Of a DNA stretch of 64,000 nt, positions 26,419-36,491 are shown in pieces. Location: NCBI RefSeq assembly GCF_024733565.1, contig NZ_JANIOC010000018.1, positions 1-64,000 of the forward strand, in the 5' to 3' direction. Position numbers and translations under genes: made by a program. Each line of letters starts with the position of its first letter. The first letter of the stretch is position 1. The DNA is from Rossellomorea sp. SC111 (GTDB lineage Bacteria > Bacillota > Bacilli > Bacillales > Bacillaceae_B). The notes under the pieces were generated by a model. It saw only the letters and a list, made by a program, of their open reading frames with translations. It ran no database searches and was not told the DNA's origin.

Positions 26419-27793
26419 GTACTTCCTCTTCTTTCAAATATCCTAGATAACCCTTATATCCTTTAATAATTTTATTTTTAAAAGTGATACTAATTAAAAG
26501 TCCGGAAAAGAATACAAAGATGAATAACCAAAAAGGATTAAATATAAACTCAGTAATCCCTCCGACCATAACCCTTGGTATGTTTATGGAAAAGTAAACG
26601 AATAGGGCTAACAAAAAAGGATGTTTAGGTAACCTTATAAATAGGATATATAATAACTGAGTAAAGATTCCGATGTAAAAGGTGCTGAATAAAATGCCTT
26701 TATAACCGAAATTAGCAAAAGCCTCTCCTGCATACAATGTATTCAGTACACCTGCAATGCCGCTTTGAACTTTTTCAGGGTAATAAGCTTCCATCACCAC
26801 TCTCGCAGACCTTACATGTTCTATATTATAAAGATCCAGAAAAATTGATGGTAGGCTGGAACCATTCAAATCATAATTCGAAAAAAATTCAAGATGAAGA
26901 TAGAATGGTGCAATTTGAGTTAAAATGATTCTGCCTATAGGTCCAGTGTTGTATTGGAAAAACTCACTGATAGCTATTTTTTGGACAAATATATACAAAA
27001 TTGTAATAAATGATACTCCCAGCAAGCCAATTAAAGTAACTTTTTTCCAATTAAGTTTTAGTCTCCCCAAATAAATACTTATTAAAATGAGCATAAGCAA
27101 ATAAAAGAAAATAGGTGCTTTCTGCAAATCATAAATACTAATATACAATGAAGATGCAAATAAAACAACAAAACTTAGCTTCCAAAATAATTGCTTGGTC
27201 CCCACTGCAAATGCATAAGCAACCAATGATAAAATCGGGGTTAAGCCCATAGCCAGAATATTTTTTATATAAATATTCCCACGAAAGTTATGAGACGCTT
27301 CTATTCTAAGTTCACCTAAATTGCCACTCCCCTTAAACATTTCGATTATAGGGATTTTATCCAACTTCAATGTAACATATGCGATTGCAAATAGGCATAT
27401 TATCGAAGTAATAGAAAAAACCATCTTAATGTCTTTACTGTCCTCTCTTTGGACACTAATAGGCTTTTCCAAATATTCTTTAAATTCCTTCTCGCCCTTA
27501 AATCCTAAGAGATTGGATATTACAAACATGGTTAGGGGAGTGAAAATCATTATATAACAAATAAAGTAAAAGCCTGTCACTCTGACTGAATCATCCCTAA
27601 TCCTATTAATCATATAGTTATCATCAATCCCAAGGACAATGAGTAAGGCCCCTATGAACGATGAAAAGAAAAATGAATAATAGAAGATTATTGATAGCAT
27701 ATTAGGTTTAAATAAGGACAGACTTCCTGAACTCTTCTTAAACAAGAAGAGTGAGATTCCTAAAGTAAGAATCCATATAAGGATATAAACCAT
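26408..27793 (-). CDS. polysaccharide polymerase-like membrane protein (Wzy candidate)
   Basis: 461 aa with about 11-12 hydrophobic segments and a larger loop around residues 260-350, the layout of O-antigen polymerases. Sequence motifs are weak, as is normal for Wzy. Place in the locus next to a Wzx-like flippase supports the call. GGAGAAG precedes the ATG. Last gene of operon A. An EpsG-like or other multi-pass protein cannot be excluded. Confidence 0.75.
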   Translation of the reverse strand: MVYILIWILTLGISLFLFKKSSGSLSLFKPNMLSIIFYYSFFFSSFIGALLIVLGIDDNYMINRIRDDSVRVTGFYFICYIMIFTPLTMFVISNLLGFKGEKEFKEYLEKPISVQREDSKDIKMVFSITSIICLFAIAYVTLKLDKIPIIEMFKGSGNLGELRIEASHNFRGNIYIKNILAMGLTPILSLVAYAFAVGTKQLFWKLSFVVLFASSLYISIYDLQKAPIFFYLLMLILISIYLGRLKLNWKKVTLIGLLGVSFITILYIFVQKIAISEFFQYNTGPIGRIILTQIAPFYLHLEFFSNYDLNGSSLPSIFLDLYNIEHVRSARVVMEAYYPEKVQSGIAGVLNTLYAGEAFANFGYKGILFSTFYIGIFTQLLYILFIRLPKHPFLLALFVYFSINIPRVMVGGITEFIFNPFWLFIFVFFSGLLISITFKNKIIKGYKGYLGYLKEEEVQKN

Positions 27794-27794
27794 T

Positions 27795-29216
27795 TTATCT
27801 TCTCCAAATCAGTTTAATTCTGCTGTATGAAGTACTAAAACTCGCAAAGATAAAAATAAGCCATATAAATAGGATATACAGATTATTTAATTCTTTGACT
27901 TGAATCCAAGTAATTGCAATAATTGAAGAAATACCATATGAAAAATGTAACAGGAGACCAAACCCTGATGTGGGTAGCTTATAAAATTGCTGACTTTTAT
28001 TAAATATCAAAATGTTAACAATCAAGTAAGAAATGATAAGAGATGCTACCGCTCCCCATATAGAAAATATAGGTATAAGAAGGATATTTAAGATAACAGA
28101 TCCAACAGCAGATATTAGTACATATGTTGTTAGCACCTTTGTTTTTTCAGTTATAAATAAGCCAACAGAAATAATTAAATAGTAGAAACTTAAAAACGAT
28201 CCAACACTTAGCAAAGCAATATAATGGGTAGAATCCTTATATGCCTCACCGGAGACTACAACCCCCATAATACTAGGTACAAAGGTAGAAACAACTAATA
28301 GGAATATATTACCGGATATCATTAGAAAATAAAAGATGTTAACAAATGTTTCTTTTGCATTTTCATTATTTTTAATGGACATGGAGTAAGGTCTCCAAGC
28401 CATTTGTACACTTGAAGTCAATAAGCTGATAACAGTGGCAAATTTAATCGCGACCCCATAAATCCCAACCGTACTTAATGTTTCAAAATGCGATAAAAAA
28501 AATCTATTAGAAAAAGTGATTACCCAGAAAGCAATAGAAGCAGGTACCAGTGGCGCTCCATATTTGATTAACTTGAGAATAAGCTTTTTATCCAATCTTA
28601 TTGATACAAAACTTTTTATTTTACCTAATAAGAAAACAATGATGATTGCCGAGGCCAAAGCTCTCCCTAAAAAAATTGAGTCAACAGAGTTCATAAAAAA
28701 GCGTAAAAACAAATATGAAAATATAGCCACCATGAGCAATTTCAGCACAGTGAAAATAGCTACTTTTCTTACCTGAAAAGAGAATCTATAGTGAGTAAGA
28801 ACCAAAGTAACTAGAGTATCCAATAAAAGGACCAACAACCCCAGGAAAATGACATTTTGATAAGTCTGAGAGTTAAAAAGGAGCTGCCCCACTAGTTCAT
28901 TAAATGACGCAAACAGAAGGATGATTGCAAATACAATTATTAGTCGTATTTGCAATCCAGCCCTGAATAACTTCAATCGCTTATCAGGTTCATCTGTGTC
29001 ATAAAAATAGAATGCTAAAGAGTTGTCGGTACCAAATATTATAATGAAGGTTAAGACTGAAGTTAAGGCCTCCATCATTTCAAACGCACCCATTTGTGCC
29101 GGATTCAAATAGTGGGTGTAGATAGGAAGCATTAAAAATGCAATTAGCTTAGTTCCTACATTCATAAGTGCATATAGGAGGGAATCCCCCCCTAAGCGTT
29201 TCAACGTTGCAATCAA
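27795..29216 (-). CDS. polysaccharide flippase, MOP superfamily (Wzx)
   Basis: 473 aa with about 12-14 membrane segments and the RfbX-type N-terminus LLYALMNVGTKLIAFLMLPI with YLNPAQMGAFEMMEAL. It moves undecaprenyl-linked repeat units to the outer face. The start is TTG at 29216 with AGGGG upstream. It sits 1 nt upstream of the polymerase gene and 16 bp after the dehydrogenase. Confidence 0.9.
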   Translation of the reverse strand: MIATLKRLGGDSLLYALMNVGTKLIAFLMLPIYTHYLNPAQMGAFEMMEALTSVLTFIIIFGTDNSLAFYFYDTDEPDKRLKLFRAGLQIRLIIVFAIILLFASFNELVGQLLFNSQTYQNVIFLGLLVLLLDTLVTLVLTHYRFSFQVRKVAIFTVLKLLMVAIFSYLFLRFFMNSVDSIFLGRALASAIIIVFLLGKIKSFVSIRLDKKLILKLIKYGAPLVPASIAFWVITFSNRFFLSHFETLSTVGIYGVAIKFATVISLLTSSVQMAWRPYSMSIKNNENAKETFVNIFYFLMISGNIFLLVVSTFVPSIMGVVVSGEAYKDSTHYIALLSVGSFLSFYYLIISVGLFITEKTKVLTTYVLISAVGSVILNILLIPIFSIWGAVASLIISYLIVNILIFNKSQQFYKLPTSGFGLLLHFSYGISSIIAITWIQVKELNNLYILFIWLIFIFASFSTSYSRIKLIWRR

Positions 29217-29232
29217 GATTACCTAACCCCTA

Positions 29233-30546
29233 CTATAACTTGATATATTTTTCTGGTTTCTTATAATGCTTCATCGCATTCCGAGTATCGAACACAATTT
29301 TTGCTTTATTTGAAATTACATTATAATCAAAATCACTATGGTCAGTTGTTATTAATACTAAGTCAGCTTCTTCAATCATACCTTCATTGAAGTCCTCAGT
29401 CTTTCTTTCCTGTCCATTCATCTTGAACATTTTGACGTGGGGATCTACTACAGAAGTTAACGCCCCTTCTCTTTCTAATAAATCAAGTATCGGTAATACA
29501 GGAGACTCTCTGTAATCATCGATATCCTTTTTATATGCAACACCCAAGATGGCAATTTTAGCACCTCTTAGAGCTTTACTTTCACCGTTCAGGATATGCA
29601 TCATTCTATTCACTACAAATTCAGGCATAGAATTATTGATTTCGCCGGCTAATTCAATCAACCTGGTATGATAATTGAATTCTCTTGCTTTGTATGTTAA
29701 GTAGAATGGATCAATTGGAATGCAATGTCCACCTAGTCCAGGACCAGGGTAGAATGCCATGAAACCGTATGGCTTTGTTTTTGCAGCATCAATGACTTCC
29801 CAAACATCTATGCCCATTTTTTCACATAGAATGGCCATTTCATTGGATAAAGCTATATTAATATTTCGGAATGTGTTTTCAAAAATCTTCTCCATCTCTG
29901 CCACCGACGGACTGGAAACTTCATGTACATCCCCTTCAAGAACACTTCTGTATAAAGTAGCTGCTACCCTTGTACACTCCTGTGTAATCCCACCTACTAC
30001 CTTAGGCGTATTTTTTGTTTTGAATTGTTTATTTCCAGGGTCAACTCTCTCAGGAGAATAAGCGATGAACATATTCTCTCCGCATTTAAACCCATGCTTC
30101 TCTAGTTCAGTTTGAACGATTTCTTCTGTTGTTCCTGGGTATGTGGTAGACTCTAGTACTACCAACATTCCTTCATGTGCATTTTTTGCAATTTCCAGGG
30201 TGGATGCCTCAACATAAGATGTGTCTGGTTGTTGGTATATATCTAATGGTGTAGGCACACAAATTGCTACAGCATCCACTTCACTGATTTTCTGGTAATC
30301 TGTGGTTGCAGTAAGGAGACCTTTATCGACTAAGTCCTTTAATTCCGCGTCAACCACATCGCCGATATAATTTACACCACTATTCACTTGATCCACTCTG
30401 GCTTGTTGAACATCGAACCCGATTACCCTGAAGCCTGCTTTTGCTTTTTCAACTGCTAATGGCAACCCGACGTAACCAAGACCTACCACTCCAATAACAG
30501 CCTCTTTACTATCAATTTTATTTATTAAATCATTTGCGTAATTCAT
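29233..30546 (-). CDS. UDP-N-acetylglucosamine 6-dehydrogenase (WbpA-like)
   Basis: 437 aa of the UDP-glucose/GDP-mannose dehydrogenase family. Rossmann motif IGVVGLGYVGLPLAVEKAKAG, then YSPERVDPG and active-site Cys in GPGLGGHCIPIDPFYL; C-terminal UDPGDH_C domain with VAYKKDIDDYRESP. YSPERVDPG is typical of the N-acetyl-hexosamine branch (WbpA/WecC) rather than Ugd. It would oxidise UDP-GlcNAc to UDP-GlcNAcA, the first step to di-N-acetylated uronic acids. AGGAGAA precedes the ATG. WbpB- and WbpE-like genes lie just upstream. Confidence 0.93.
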   Translation of the reverse strand: MNYANDLINKIDSKEAVIGVVGLGYVGLPLAVEKAKAGFRVIGFDVQQARVDQVNSGVNYIGDVVDAELKDLVDKGLLTATTDYQKISEVDAVAICVPTPLDIYQQPDTSYVEASTLEIAKNAHEGMLVVLESTTYPGTTEEIVQTELEKHGFKCGENMFIAYSPERVDPGNKQFKTKNTPKVVGGITQECTRVAATLYRSVLEGDVHEVSSPSVAEMEKIFENTFRNINIALSNEMAILCEKMGIDVWEVIDAAKTKPYGFMAFYPGPGLGGHCIPIDPFYLTYKAREFNYHTRLIELAGEINNSMPEFVVNRMMHILNGESKALRGAKIAILGVAYKKDIDDYRESPVLPILDLLEREGALTSVVDPHVKMFKMNGQERKTEDFNEGMIEEADLVLITTDHSDFDYNVISNKAKIVFDTRNAMKHYKKPEKYIKL

Positions 30547-30577
30547 ATGAATTTCTCCTATCTAAAATTAGGTTTAA

Positions 30578-31588
30578 TTATAAATATACTTTTGAACCAC
30601 TCTCAGACGACTCAATAATTGCCGAAATCAGCTTGACAGGAGTGTATCCATCTAATCCACTGACAATTGGGGTAGTGTCTTCCTTTATTGCTTTTACCAT
30701 ATCTTCAATAATCCATTGATGCCCTGGTTTGCCGATCGGATCATTATTTATTTTCTCTTTAATAGAAAGGGTTTCATCATCTGAAAGACCTTCCATATTC
30801 CAAGTTTCAATATAGTTCGCCGTTTTACCGGAAATTTTGACAGAAGCTTTTTCACCGAAAATGGATAATGATTCTTCCAGATTTGTCGGGTAAATGGTTG
30901 TAGCAGCCTCAATCATCCCCAATGCACCACTCTCAAATTCTACAACTGCCATAGCTACATCTTCTGACTCGATATCTCGCAGCCTCGTCGTCACCATTGA
31001 CTGAACAGATTTTACAGGTCCCATTAACCATAACATTAAATCAATATCATGTATCGCTTGATTCATCAATACACCACCATCGAATTCTTTCGTTCCTCTC
31101 CATGGTGCTTGATCATAATATTCCTGATTTCTATTCCAACGGACTGTGGCATTTGCATGACTTAACTTCCCGAAATCTCCCTTTTCCATATGCTTTTTCA
31201 ACTCAATAAAAGCAGGTCTAAATCGATTAGGGTGAACAACCGAGAGTTTTATTCCATATTCTTCAGATGTCCTCATCATTTCCTGGGCGTCTTCTTCTTT
31301 TAAAGCCATAGGTTTCTCAACAATGACATGCTTTCCATGTTTTGCACATAATTTAGTCATGGTTGAATGCAAACCGGAAGGAACACAAATGTTTACTACG
31401 TCTAAATCTTTTTGTTTCTCCAACATTTCTTCCAGGTCGGTGTAACAGTTATATTTATCCTTAAATTCCTCTAATCGAGCTGAATTATTGTCACAAATAG
31501 CTACTAACTTAGCATCTGAGCTATGATGAATGGCATCTATATGTTTTTTAGAAATGTGGCCAATACCCACTATTGCAAATCCTATCAA
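30578..31588 (-). CDS. Gfo/Idh/MocA oxidoreductase (WbpB-like 3-dehydrogenase)
   Basis: 336 aa. N-terminal Rossmann IGFAIVGIGHISKKHIDAI, then EKPMALKEEDAQ and MNQAIHDIDLMLWLMG, the classical Gfo/Idh/MocA signatures. In the WbpA-B-E pathway this enzyme oxidises C3 of UDP-GlcNAcA. Start is TTG at 31588 overlapping the upstream stop (TTGA), with GGAG 10 nt before it, so translation is coupled to the Wzz-like gene. Confidence 0.9.
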   Translation of the reverse strand: MIGFAIVGIGHISKKHIDAIHHSSDAKLVAICDNNSARLEEFKDKYNCYTDLEEMLEKQKDLDVVNICVPSGLHSTMTKLCAKHGKHVIVEKPMALKEEDAQEMMRTSEEYGIKLSVVHPNRFRPAFIELKKHMEKGDFGKLSHANATVRWNRNQEYYDQAPWRGTKEFDGGVLMNQAIHDIDLMLWLMGPVKSVQSMVTTRLRDIESEDVAMAVVEFESGALGMIEAATTIYPTNLEESLSIFGEKASVKISGKTANYIETWNMEGLSDDETLSIKEKINNDPIGKPGHQWIIEDMVKAIKEDTTPIVSGLDGYTPVKLISAIIESSESGSKVYL

Positions 31589-32316
31589 AGGTCATTCTCC
31601 TTTCGTGCATCTAAAATATATTTCCATAACATGAGTATCAAAGTAGAAAAAATAAACCCTATGAGTACTGAAGTGATCAAATTGCTTATTATGAAGTTGT
31701 TACTTTTTGTGATAGAACTTGACAAAACCTTGGGATCGTCAAGCTCATCGAGTTCCATCTTAGTCATTTTCATATCTTCAATGAATTGAAAATCTGATTT
31801 TCCTGAAAGATAGTTAGATTCCTGTAATTCATCTGAAGTTAACGTTCCCTGTTGAACTTTTCTTTCTAAAAAATCAGTTCTAATCTGAAGCATCTTATCC
31901 GCCTTCTCATAGGATTCAATTGCCGATTCAAGATGCCTCTTCCTATTGGAATATTCCTCATTTAAATCTTTTAAATAGTTTTTTTCAATAATATCAATAG
32001 CTTCCTTTATCTGGTCCTTATCAGGATCTTTAAAGGAAAATAACACTCTCCCGGTAGTAGCACTGACATTAAAATTATCTACACCTATTTCACTGACTTT
32101 TCCACTGAATTTTGATTGAATAAGGTCAGGGTGCGTCAAGTCATTTATTCCAATAGAAGAAGTGTAGACAGTTATTTCACCTTTATAAACATCATCTTTT
32201 GTTAAAGTGAACATAACAGTACCCAAAGCCACAACTAAAGGTATTAAAAAGAATATAACCTTTTTTCTCCAAAAAAAATGCAGGTATTCATAAAAAACAT
32301 AATTGTTTTTTTTCAT
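31585..32316 (-). CDS. chain-length determinant-like protein (Wzz family)
   Basis: 243 aa from ATG 32316 with GGAGG just upstream; the ATG at 32349 lies before that site. Two membrane helices (about 16-36 and 205-228) flank an extracytoplasmic coiled-coil region, the Wzz/PCP topology. No tyrosine-kinase domain is attached and no separate kinase or phosphatase gene is in the locus, so chain length is probably set without the EpsAB-type phosphorelay. It lies between the aminotransferase and WbpB-like genes. Confidence 0.85.
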   Translation of the reverse strand: MKKNNYVFYEYLHFFWRKKVIFFLIPLVVALGTVMFTLTKDDVYKGEITVYTSSIGINDLTHPDLIQSKFSGKVSEIGVDNFNVSATTGRVLFSFKDPDKDQIKEAIDIIEKNYLKDLNEEYSNRKRHLESAIESYEKADKMLQIRTDFLERKVQQGTLTSDELQESNYLSGKSDFQFIEDMKMTKMELDELDDPKVLSSSITKSNNFIISNLITSVLIGFIFSTLILMLWKYILDARKENDL

Positions 32317-32394
32317 GTGAACCTCCAAAATTATACTGCAACAAAACATCCCATAAAGAAATACTTTTTATAGGATGTTTTGTTTAGAATCTTC

Positions 32395-33504
32395 TTATTG
32401 ATTAAAAAACTCTTTAATTTGGGAAACTACATATTCCTGTTGTTCAATTTTCAATTCAGGGAACATCGGTAATGAAATAGCTTCTTTTGCTGCTTTTTCC
32501 GCTTCAGGGAAATCCCCTTCTTTATATCCAAGATCTGAAAATACTGGTTGAATATGCAATGGTAGAGGATAGTAAATCATTGTTTGTACTCCTCTATCAG
32601 ATAAAAACTTCTGCAATTCATCACGTTTGTTTGTTCTGATGGTATATTGATGGAAAACATGGAAACGATCATTCTCTTCTTCTGGCGTAACAATATCAAG
32701 GTTTAATTCACTGACGAGTTCTGTATAGTTTCGAGCAAGCTGGCGTCTTTTTTCAATCCAGCTGTCGATGTGTTTAAACTTTACATTTAAAATGGCCGCT
32801 TGCATCTCATCCAATCTACTATTATAACCAAGTACATGATGATAATACTTTGGTTTACTTCCATGTACCCTTATGACACTCATACTGTCTGCCAACTCTT
32901 CTGAATCGGTCACAATCATCCCTGCATCTCCATATGCGCCAAGGTTTTTGGTAGGAAAGAAACTATAACATGCCGCGTCTCCCAGTTCTCCGACCATCTT
33001 CCCTTTATATTTGGCACCAATTGCTTGTGCAGCATCTTCAACTACATGTAAACTATGCTTTTCGGCAATCTCTTTGATCGGATCCATGTCTGACGTCTGT
33101 CCATATAAGTGAACAGGAAGAATCGCTTTTGTATTTTCAGTTATTGCTTCTTCAATTTTAGACGGATCTATGTTAAATGTTTTAGGGTCTATGTCTACGA
33201 ATACAGGTTTTGCCCCGGCTCTCGCTATGGCTCCTGCAGTAGCAAAGAAAGTAAATGGAGTGGTGATCACTTCATCATTCTGCTTTACCCCACATGCTTG
33301 TAACGCAATATGAAGGGCATCGCTCCCATTCGCAACTCCTACTCCTCTTGCAACATTCGAATAATCTGCTATATCATTTTCTATTTTTTTTACGTTTTCA
33401 CCCAAAATAAATCTGGATGATGACATGACTTTATCTAAGTTTTCTAAAACTTCATCCCTTAAATATGAATATTGCTCTTTTAGATCCAACATTGGAACAT
33501 TCAC
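32395..33504 (-). CDS. DegT/DnrJ/EryC1/StrS aminotransferase (WbpE-like)
   Basis: 369 aa PLP enzyme. N-terminus VPMLDLKEQYSYLRDEV, then GVANGSDALHIAL, VVEDAAQAIGAKYKGK and the PLP Lys in YSFFPTKNLGAYGDAGM. It would transaminate the 3-keto intermediate made by the WbpB-like enzyme. First gene of operon A. The start is GTG at 33504, 10 nt after AAAGGAG. Specificity is inferred from the neighbours. Confidence 0.92.
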   Translation of the reverse strand: MNVPMLDLKEQYSYLRDEVLENLDKVMSSSRFILGENVKKIENDIADYSNVARGVGVANGSDALHIALQACGVKQNDEVITTPFTFFATAGAIARAGAKPVFVDIDPKTFNIDPSKIEEAITENTKAILPVHLYGQTSDMDPIKEIAEKHSLHVVEDAAQAIGAKYKGKMVGELGDAACYSFFPTKNLGAYGDAGMIVTDSEELADSMSVIRVHGSKPKYYHHVLGYNSRLDEMQAAILNVKFKHIDSWIEKRRQLARNYTELVSELNLDIVTPEEENDRFHVFHQYTIRTNKRDELQKFLSDRGVQTMIYYPLPLHIQPVFSDLGYKEGDFPEAEKAAKEAISLPMFPELKIEQQEYVVSQIKEFFNQ

Positions 33505-33608
33505 AATTAATCTTCTCCTTTGAGATAACTTTTAATTCGTTGATATAATACCATAATTACAATAAATACAAAAGCTTTGAAAAACGAATGTAAAAAAACA
33601 TTTTTACT

Positions 33609-33617
33609 TGTTATAAT
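33609..33617 (+). promoter_or_regulatory. extended -10 promoter candidate for the SH3-amidase gene
   Basis: TGTTATAAT in the divergent region 33505-33782, 166 bp upstream of the amidase start; no obvious -35. A minus-strand TATTAT near 33540-33550 may serve operon A. Confidence 0.4.
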
Positions 33618-33782
33618 GTAATCTTCGTGTTTTAACGTCAATAAGGAATATATTTCACTTTTCAGTATAGGAAACTGACTACTCTAACCCCTCTTAAGCA
33701 CCCTCTGTAAATTCCTTTATATTCCACTTCATTTTTCCGAAATTTGTACGATATATATTTTGTAAACTAATTTTTGGAGGTA

Positions 33783-36356
33783 ATGACAATTAAAAGCACT
33801 ACATTTAAACTCTTGTCTCTTTATTTCTCGGTTCTACTATATGGATTTTTCGTTTGTTTTACTTCAGTAAGTGCCGACAGCCTGACTTACGGTCGAATTA
33901 CTGATGATTTCGTTAACGTAAGAGAGCAAAGTGATATTAATTCCTCGAGGATTGATCAATTATCTGCTAATGAATTTGTTGTCATTCTTGGCGAAAGTAA
34001 TGATTGGTACAATGTAAAATTGCCTGATGGGAAAGTAGGATGGATTGCTTCATGGTTAGTAGAGAAACAAATTCCCTATCAATCGTATATTGGTAGCGAT
34101 ACTAATGTTTATAGTAATCCAAGCACTCACTCTGCCATTACATATAGCACAAGTTCTTCAGAAAATGTGATGATTAATAAATGGGTAAATGGATGGTATC
34201 ATATTACTTCTTCTTCCTTTCAAGGATGGATTTATGAAGGTTTATCAGACAGTCCTGAATTAATTGAAATTGTTGGCGATCATGTGAATGTATATGAAAT
34301 GGCAAGCACCCGATCAGTCGTGATTGGTGGTTTAACCAAAGGGGATTCAATTACTATAAAACAAGAAATTAACGGATGGTATTGGATAGAAAGTGATGAT
34401 GCTTCAGGATGGATATATTCAAGCCATATAACCGAAGGCAGTCCGGTGGTTAAAAACGTGTTGAATAAGAAAGCAATAATCAAAAATGACCTTCAAACGG
34501 TCTTTGATCAACCGAGTTCCAGTTCAGGTAGCTCGTTCTCCTTACAAAAAGACACACCTGTAAAGGTCCTTTATAATATCCAGAACTGGTTCTACATTGA
34601 TAGCAATCAGGGACAGGGATGGGTTTATAGGGGGGTCCTTTATTCGGAAATAACGGTCCTTGGGCCAACCGTCTATATATACCCTAAACCCTCTGTAAAT
34701 ATTCCAAAAATAGGGATGTTTCAAAAGGGGAATCCACTAATAATTGAACAAGAACTTAATGGCTGGTACTTCGTTTCTGGTGGGAACACTGAAGGTTGGG
34801 TTTATTCAAGTCACGTGTACAACGGTAGTCCAGTAATCATTCCTACTTATGATCAATCTATCGTTCTCCCTGAAACTCTAAACGTTTATAATAAAGCCAG
34901 CACCCGATCTTCTACTATATCATCCTTAAAAAAGGATGATATAGTAAAAGTTCATAAGGAAATTAATGGTTGGTGCAATATATCTTCAGGTGACATCACA
35001 GGATGGGTTTACCAAGGTCTACTTCCCATTCACCAGAAAGTAACTTCTAACGGAGCCAATTTATATAATAAACCCAGTACGCGACAAACCATTGTCAATG
35101 TATTGAATAAAGGAACCGATTTCATAATTATAAGAGAAATTAATGGTTGGTATCAGATTGAAACAAAGGATTACTCTGGTTGGGTTTATTCTACTCACAT
35201 AGATGACAACAGTAATGTAACTCTTAATCCTGTTAATAAACAAGCCATAATTTCCACGGAAAGCCCCACCTATATGTATGATAAACCGAGCACCAGACAG
35301 AATATCATTTATACAATACCAGGTAATTCTGAAGTAGCTGTCTTGGGAGAAATTAATGGTTGGTATCTAGTTGATTCAGCAGGTAAAAAAGGGTGGACAT
35401 ATAAGAATATTATCTTCAAAGAACAAATTACAAATGCTGCTAACGTCGTAATATATGAGAAGCCAAGTACGAGAGAGAATATAGAAACAGTCCTCTCAAG
35501 CGGGGTTGAGTTTACGGTTATTGAGGAATTAAATGGTTGGTACAAAGTAAAAATGAATAATATGATTGGCTGGATTTACCACAGTCATATCGAAACAGGA
35601 ACAGATCTTCCTATAGTAAAAGGAATTTCCATATCTGATAATATTACAGTGACGAAAGATCAAGGTTCAAATTCCACTTCGATAGGCGTTATAAACAAAG
35701 GAATGATCATCGATATCATTCGGGAAGTAGAAGGCTATTATTATATAAAATTAAATAGCCAATATGGATGGGCCCCTTCCTCTTCTATTATTCTTTCAGA
35801 AAGAGGGAATACTTCGATTCTGGGGAAAACCATTGTCATTGACGCAGGACATGGCGGCCATGACTCAGGTGCCATCGGCAGGTATACAAGAGTATTTGAA
35901 AAGAGTCTAAATCTTACTACTGCAAACCTATTAGCAGAAAAATTAAGAAATCATGGTGCAAATGTCATATTGACCAGAAGCACTGATGTCTTTTTAGAAT
36001 TAAGTGAAAGAGCCACTATCAGCAAACAGAATGCGGCAGATGCATTTGTTAGTATTCATTACAATATGAATACTAGTACTCTTCCAAACGGTATAGAAAC
36101 TTATTATTACAATCAATTTGTAGACAAAAGCCTTGCTCTCGTCGTACAACAAAACATTATCAACCACACCGGTTTTTATGATAGAGATATAAAGTTTGGA
36201 GACTTCCATGTAATCAGAGAGAATAGCAGACCGAGTATCCTTGTAGAACTGGGGTTTTTGTCCAATATGCATGATGAATACGAGGTTCAAACATCCAATT
36301 TCCAAGATAACGCAACAGACGGTATCATTAACGGATTAATAAGCTATTTTGAGTAA
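33783..36356 (+). CDS. N-acetylmuramoyl-L-alanine amidase with ten SH3 repeats
   Basis: 857 aa. Signal peptide (about 1-32) is followed by ten SH3-like modules of about 55-62 residues (about 33-660), each with a NGWYxI-like core and GWxY near the end; modules alternate between endings SSHI and YxGL. The C-terminal Amidase_3 domain (about 672-857) has zinc ligands in VIDAGHGGHDSGA, a Glu in FEKSLNL, SIHYNMN and the catalytic Glu in ILVELGF. It cleaves the MurNAc-L-Ala bond. The ATG at 33783 is only 2 nt from GGAGG, unusually tight. Divergent from operon A. The repeat number is well above that of LytC-type amidases. Confidence 0.92.
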   Translation: MTIKSTTFKLLSLYFSVLLYGFFVCFTSVSADSLTYGRITDDFVNVREQSDINSSRIDQLSANEFVVILGESNDWYNVKLPDGKVGWIASWLVEKQIPYQSYIGSDTNVYSNPSTHSAITYSTSSSENVMINKWVNGWYHITSSSFQGWIYEGLSDSPELIEIVGDHVNVYEMASTRSVVIGGLTKGDSITIKQEINGWYWIESDDASGWIYSSHITEGSPVVKNVLNKKAIIKNDLQTVFDQPSSSSGSSFSLQKDTPVKVLYNIQNWFYIDSNQGQGWVYRGVLYSEITVLGPTVYIYPKPSVNIPKIGMFQKGNPLIIEQELNGWYFVSGGNTEGWVYSSHVYNGSPVIIPTYDQSIVLPETLNVYNKASTRSSTISSLKKDDIVKVHKEINGWCNISSGDITGWVYQGLLPIHQKVTSNGANLYNKPSTRQTIVNVLNKGTDFIIIREINGWYQIETKDYSGWVYSTHIDDNSNVTLNPVNKQAIISTESPTYMYDKPSTRQNIIYTIPGNSEVAVLGEINGWYLVDSAGKKGWTYKNIIFKEQITNAANVVIYEKPSTRENIETVLSSGVEFTVIEELNGWYKVKMNNMIGWIYHSHIETGTDLPIVKGISISDNITVTKDQGSNSTSIGVINKGMIIDIIREVEGYYYIKLNSQYGWAPSSSIILSERGNTSILGKTIVIDAGHGGHDSGAIGRYTRVFEKSLNLTTANLLAEKLRNHGANVILTRSTDVFLELSERATISKQNAADAFVSIHYNMNTSTLPNGIETYYYNQFVDKSLALVVQQNIINHTGFYDRDIKFGDFHVIRENSRPSILVELGFLSNMHDEYEVQTSNFQDNATDGIINGLISYFE

Positions 36357-36365
36357 TTAACAAAG

Positions 36366-36417
36366 AAGCACCCTGTAGCGTAGAGATTAATCATCTCTCT
36401 ACCTATAGAGTGCTTTT
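36366..36417 (+). terminator. SH3-amidase gene terminator
   Basis: A long imperfect stem starting AAGCAC and closing GTGCTT, followed by TTTTTA. Confidence 0.75.
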
Positions 36418-36491
36418 TATTATTGAAATTTATAATAATTAGAGAAACTATATAAGTCATACTTAACCTAAATGATTAGTTCCAAAACGAA

